Shown here: in pieces, positions 27,519-30,000 of the stretch
How positions within the stretch are numbered: position 1 is the stretch's first letter
Layout of the letters: each line of letters starts with the position of its first letter
Source of the DNA: Chromera velia
Taxonomy: Eukaryota > Sar > Chromeraceae
NCBI GenBank assembly: GCA_018398765.1
Contig: JAHBMJ010003549.1
Coordinates: 42,712 to 72,711, forward strand
DNA length: 30,000 bases
Direction of reading: 5' to 3'
The notes under the pieces: generated by a model
Told to the model about the DNA's origin: nothing
Database searches by the model: none
The model's input: the letters and a program-made list of their open reading frames with translations, nothing else
Translations under genes and position numbers: made by a program

Positions 27519-30000
27519 ATGGTATTGGAACTGGATCACGTGATTGGCTGCAACGGCCAGTACTCCCAGACCGCCCTCTTTCACCCGGTACAGCCCCATA
27601 TCGTCATCTACGGCCTCGGTGCCGCGGTAGTTGTCGAAGATTCGAGAGTTCGGGACGCGAGGTGCGAGGGAGGGGAAGTCCCTGAGAGCGTTGCTCAGGA
27701 GTTCCTTCGGCACCATGACGCTCCTGTCTGCTCCCTGGCGGTGTCGGACGACGGTGCCTACATCGCCTCGGGGCAGGTCCGTTGGTCTGTTTGCGCGTGT
27801 ACACTTGTGCCGATCTCTCTCAGTCGGGCTCTCCAGGGAGGAGGGCTGTGCTTATTCGTGCAGATATCTCTGTATCTCTCTGCGTGTGTGCGTATACGTA
27901 CCCGTGTTCGTGTACGTATGTGTGTGTGTTTCCCTCTCAGTTGGGGTCTCCTGTGAAGAAGGGCGCTTCTGCCCTCGTCTGCGTGTGGAACTTCGCGACC
28001 AAAGAGCTGGTGGCTTCGTTCTCTGGGCTCGGAGGGCAGGTCCTCTCTCTGGACATCTCGCCTGACGGAAGATTCGTGGCGGCATCCGGGGCCAATCAGG
28101 TCGGTGCATTTACTTTAAATCTGTATGAAAGTAAGGATTCTGTATGAAAGTAAAAGGACATCTCCCCTGACGGAAGATTCGTGGCGGCATCGGGGGCCAA
28201 TCAGGTCGGAAGGGAACGGAAGAGAAGGGTGCTCAAACTTGCAGCTGATTGCTCGTCTGGTTCTTTGAGAGACAGACGGTTTCCGACGCGATTTGATCCC
28301 GGAAGGCAGCGGTGTATTCACTTTTTTCGGTATCGTCGCTCCCAACAAACCATATTCGCTGCATGCCGCCAGGCCTGCTCGGATGTGTTGCTGCTTGTCT
28401 TGTCGTATCTTCTCTTGTCTTGCATCAACTTCATGCAGGTGACATACATTTGGGACACGAAGACAGCGGAAATCATTCTAGGCAAGCGCACTGAGCAGCC
28501 GTGCACACTGCTGCTGTGGGCGCCGATTTTGGAGGCGTTGGAGACGCGGGCAGATAGGGAGAAGACGGCCGTGAACACTGGGTGCAGACTGAGGACCTCA
28601 GCAGGATTCCAGTCGAATAGTCAGGAGCTCTTCGGGGGAAGAGGGTATCCGTCGTACTGTCTGGCTGCGTTCATCGGGTCCGAACTGTTCCTTCTGAATT
28701 TGGACTTCGAAATCGCAAACATGGCATTTCAGGTCGGTGGCATTTGCTCCCCCCTTCCCATTTGATTGGAGTCTTCTTCGTCTCTGTCGCCCTTCCTCTC
28801 TTCCCATCCCGTCCATCTCCTCGCCCTCTTGTCTGTCTGTAGACGTGCAAATTCGGCGCCATGCGCTCTTTCCTTCCCCGTCTCTCGTTCCCTTTCCCTC
28901 TCCCCCCCCCTCTCTCTGTGCATACACGTAGAGGTGACAGCTTCGCTCTCTCTCACTCACTCTGTGTGTTTGCACCTGCATGATCGGGAGAAATGCAGGT
29001 GAGGACCTCGAGAGGCCTAGTCCCGGGCAAGGGCCTCCACCGGAAACACCTGTGCGGTTCCTTCAGGGCCTACCCGTACCTTCTCTCGGGCACGGAGCAG
29101 TCTGAACTGTGCGTCTTCAGAGTTACCCTGGAACCTGCAGAGCTCACTGGACACCCTTCTCAGGTCTGTAGGTCGGTGGAGGGATACGTCGGCGTGCATG
29201 CGTCCTTTGTGGTCCTTCTGTCCGTCTGCCTGTCTGTTTGTCTGGTGTGCACATGGCAAGAAGGAGGGGAAAGAAAGACACCTGTGGTCTATCTTTCTGT
29301 CTCTCTGAAGAAAAAGGGGGAAAAAGAAAGGCTTGCCTGGTCTTCCTGTCTGTCTTACTTGTCTGTCTGTGTGAAAAGGAGGAGGGAGAAAGAAACAAAC
29401 ATGTGATCTGTCGGTCTGTCTGTGCCCCTCTTGTTCCTTGATCTCTGTTTCTTTCTTCCTTTTTGTCTGTTGTGTAGTATATCAAGAGAAAGAGGGAAAA
29501 AGAAAGAAAGAGAGAAACATAGTGTCCGTCTGCATGTCGGTCTGTTCCTTCCATGCAGGTGACTGCGGTCTTCCGTGCCGCCATCCCTGTGACAACAAAC
29601 GGGCTGACCTCGATGTGTCTGGCCGGCATTGTGCCGCCCTGTGAGTCGGGTGACAGCCCAGAACTGCAGGCGTATGTTGGGGGAGGGGACGGGTCCTTGC
29701 GACTGGTGGTGGGTCGGGACGCGTCATGGGAGGTTGTGGGGGTAGGAAGGACTGGAGGGGTGTGCGGGGTGGAGGGCGCGTTTGGAGGGGGAGGCAGAGA
29801 AGAGGGTGTGTGCGCGCTCCAGGGGTGTGTGGGTTCGTTGTGCCTGTCTGCACAGACGGAAGGGAAACCTCAGGAGATCCTGGCTTGCACGAGTGCGGGC
29901 CGAATGTTCCGCATTTTGCCTTTGAAGCAGGACGTGGGGGGGGGACCCTGCCCTGCCAGTGCAATGGCTGTGAATGTCTTCGCATACGCACACACAGGGA
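27519..30000 (+). CDS. CFAP52: CFAP52/WDR16-type ciliary WD-repeat protein, N-terminal part (3' end outside window)
   Basis: Exons 27519-27776, 27941-28099, 28439-28732, 28999-29163 and 29559-beyond 30000 join with all four introns in phase 0. The start MVLELDHVIGCNGQ and the first blade (FLRHHDAPVCSLAVSDDG, YIASGQ) match CFAP52 (LELDAVIGFNG; VSCLAIS...YIASGQ), and later blades follow (LVCVWNFATKELVASFSG; LSLDISPDGRFVAASGANQ; VTYIWDTKTAEIILG). CFAP52 is a structural protein of ciliary doublet microtubules, which implies a flagellated stage. Exon 5 is Gly-rich between blades. Exon 2 is followed by a duplicate of its last 49 bases plus donor inside the intron. The ATG chosen is the first in frame and aligns with the family N-terminus. 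Confidence 0.8.
28051..28209 (+). repeat. Palindromic mini-insert between two 54-bp copies of CFAP52 exon 2 end plus donor
   Basis: Copy A is 28051-28104 and copy B is 28156-28209, with two mismatches. Each holds the exon end GRFVAASGANQ and the donor CAG/gtcgg. The 51-bp insert 28105-28155 has CTGTATGAAAGTAA twice, preceded by TTTACTTT that pairs with the final AAAGTAAA. Reading on through copy A meets TGA, so copy B is intronic when donor A is used. Confidence 0.9.
29204..29550. repeat. Alternating TGTCTG / GAAAAAGG repeat in CFAP52 intron 4
   Basis: Pyrimidine-rich TGTCTGTC blocks alternate about four times with purine-rich GAAGAAAAAGG-type blocks, with an irregular period of about 80-110 bases. 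The blocks are roughly complementary to one another. Confidence 0.5.

Noticed and set aside
1-30000. CRISPR array, rRNA genes, prokaryotic operons, origin of replication
   Set aside because: The simple repeats lack spacer structure, no rRNA-like sequence was recognised, and the window is spliced nuclear DNA.

Overview
The window is nuclear DNA of a eukaryote with many spliceosomal introns. Exons are GC-rich and encode long low-complexity stretches. Introns are usually 100-800 bases and mostly end in (C/T)GCAG. Intergenic blocks are AT-rich and full of microsatellites and small inverted-repeat elements. A ciliary WD-repeat gene (CFAP52 type), an SR-type splicing factor with an expanded RD/RE tail, and this mix of GC exons and AT spacers fit a flagellate protist. 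A chromerid alga such as Chromera velia is my best guess, but that is inference from style and not from a diagnostic marker.

Layout: (1) 413-2975 (+), the last four exons of a ubiquilin/Dsk2-type gene ending in a UBA domain. (2) 2976-5389, a spacer that turns AT-rich near 3830 and carries a degenerate ACTC-type array with a perfect 28-bp palindrome. (3) 7198-5390 (-), a largely intronless 602-codon gene whose N-terminal half resembles tubulin polyglutamylase subunit TPGS1. (4) 7797-18183 (+), divergent from it, a 20-exon gene that I could thread in phase from ATG to TGA. It encodes an about 1214-residue homologue of CLASRP/SWAP2, with a DRY_EERY-type N-terminus and an RS/RD C-terminus. (5) 18184-20455, AT-rich spacer. 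(6) 20456-21860 (+), a decayed ankyrin-repeat gene. (7) 21861-24764, an AT-rich, repeat-dense block with two MITE-like elements. (8) 26382-25258 (-), an apparently intact ankyrin/membrane paralogue of the decayed gene. (9) 27519-30000 (+), the first five exons of a CFAP52/WDR16 homologue, running off the window.

The most unusual signal is a tiny palindromic sequence (core TTTTCATACAGAATTC, or its reverse GAATTCTGTATGAAAATA) found at three places inside two genes, near 8850, 11980 and 28130. Each time the insert is only 50-67 bp, and it sits between two near-identical 52-57-bp copies of the surrounding exon or splice-site sequence. Insert and duplication sizes are strikingly constant. At two of the three sites the insert provides a splice signal in a phase that fits the gene: a 3' splice site for CLASRP exon 3, and a 5' splice site for a duplicated 36-nt optional exon. 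This looks like an undescribed mini-element, or a patch-like insertion process, that duplicates about 54 bp of target and can remodel exon borders.
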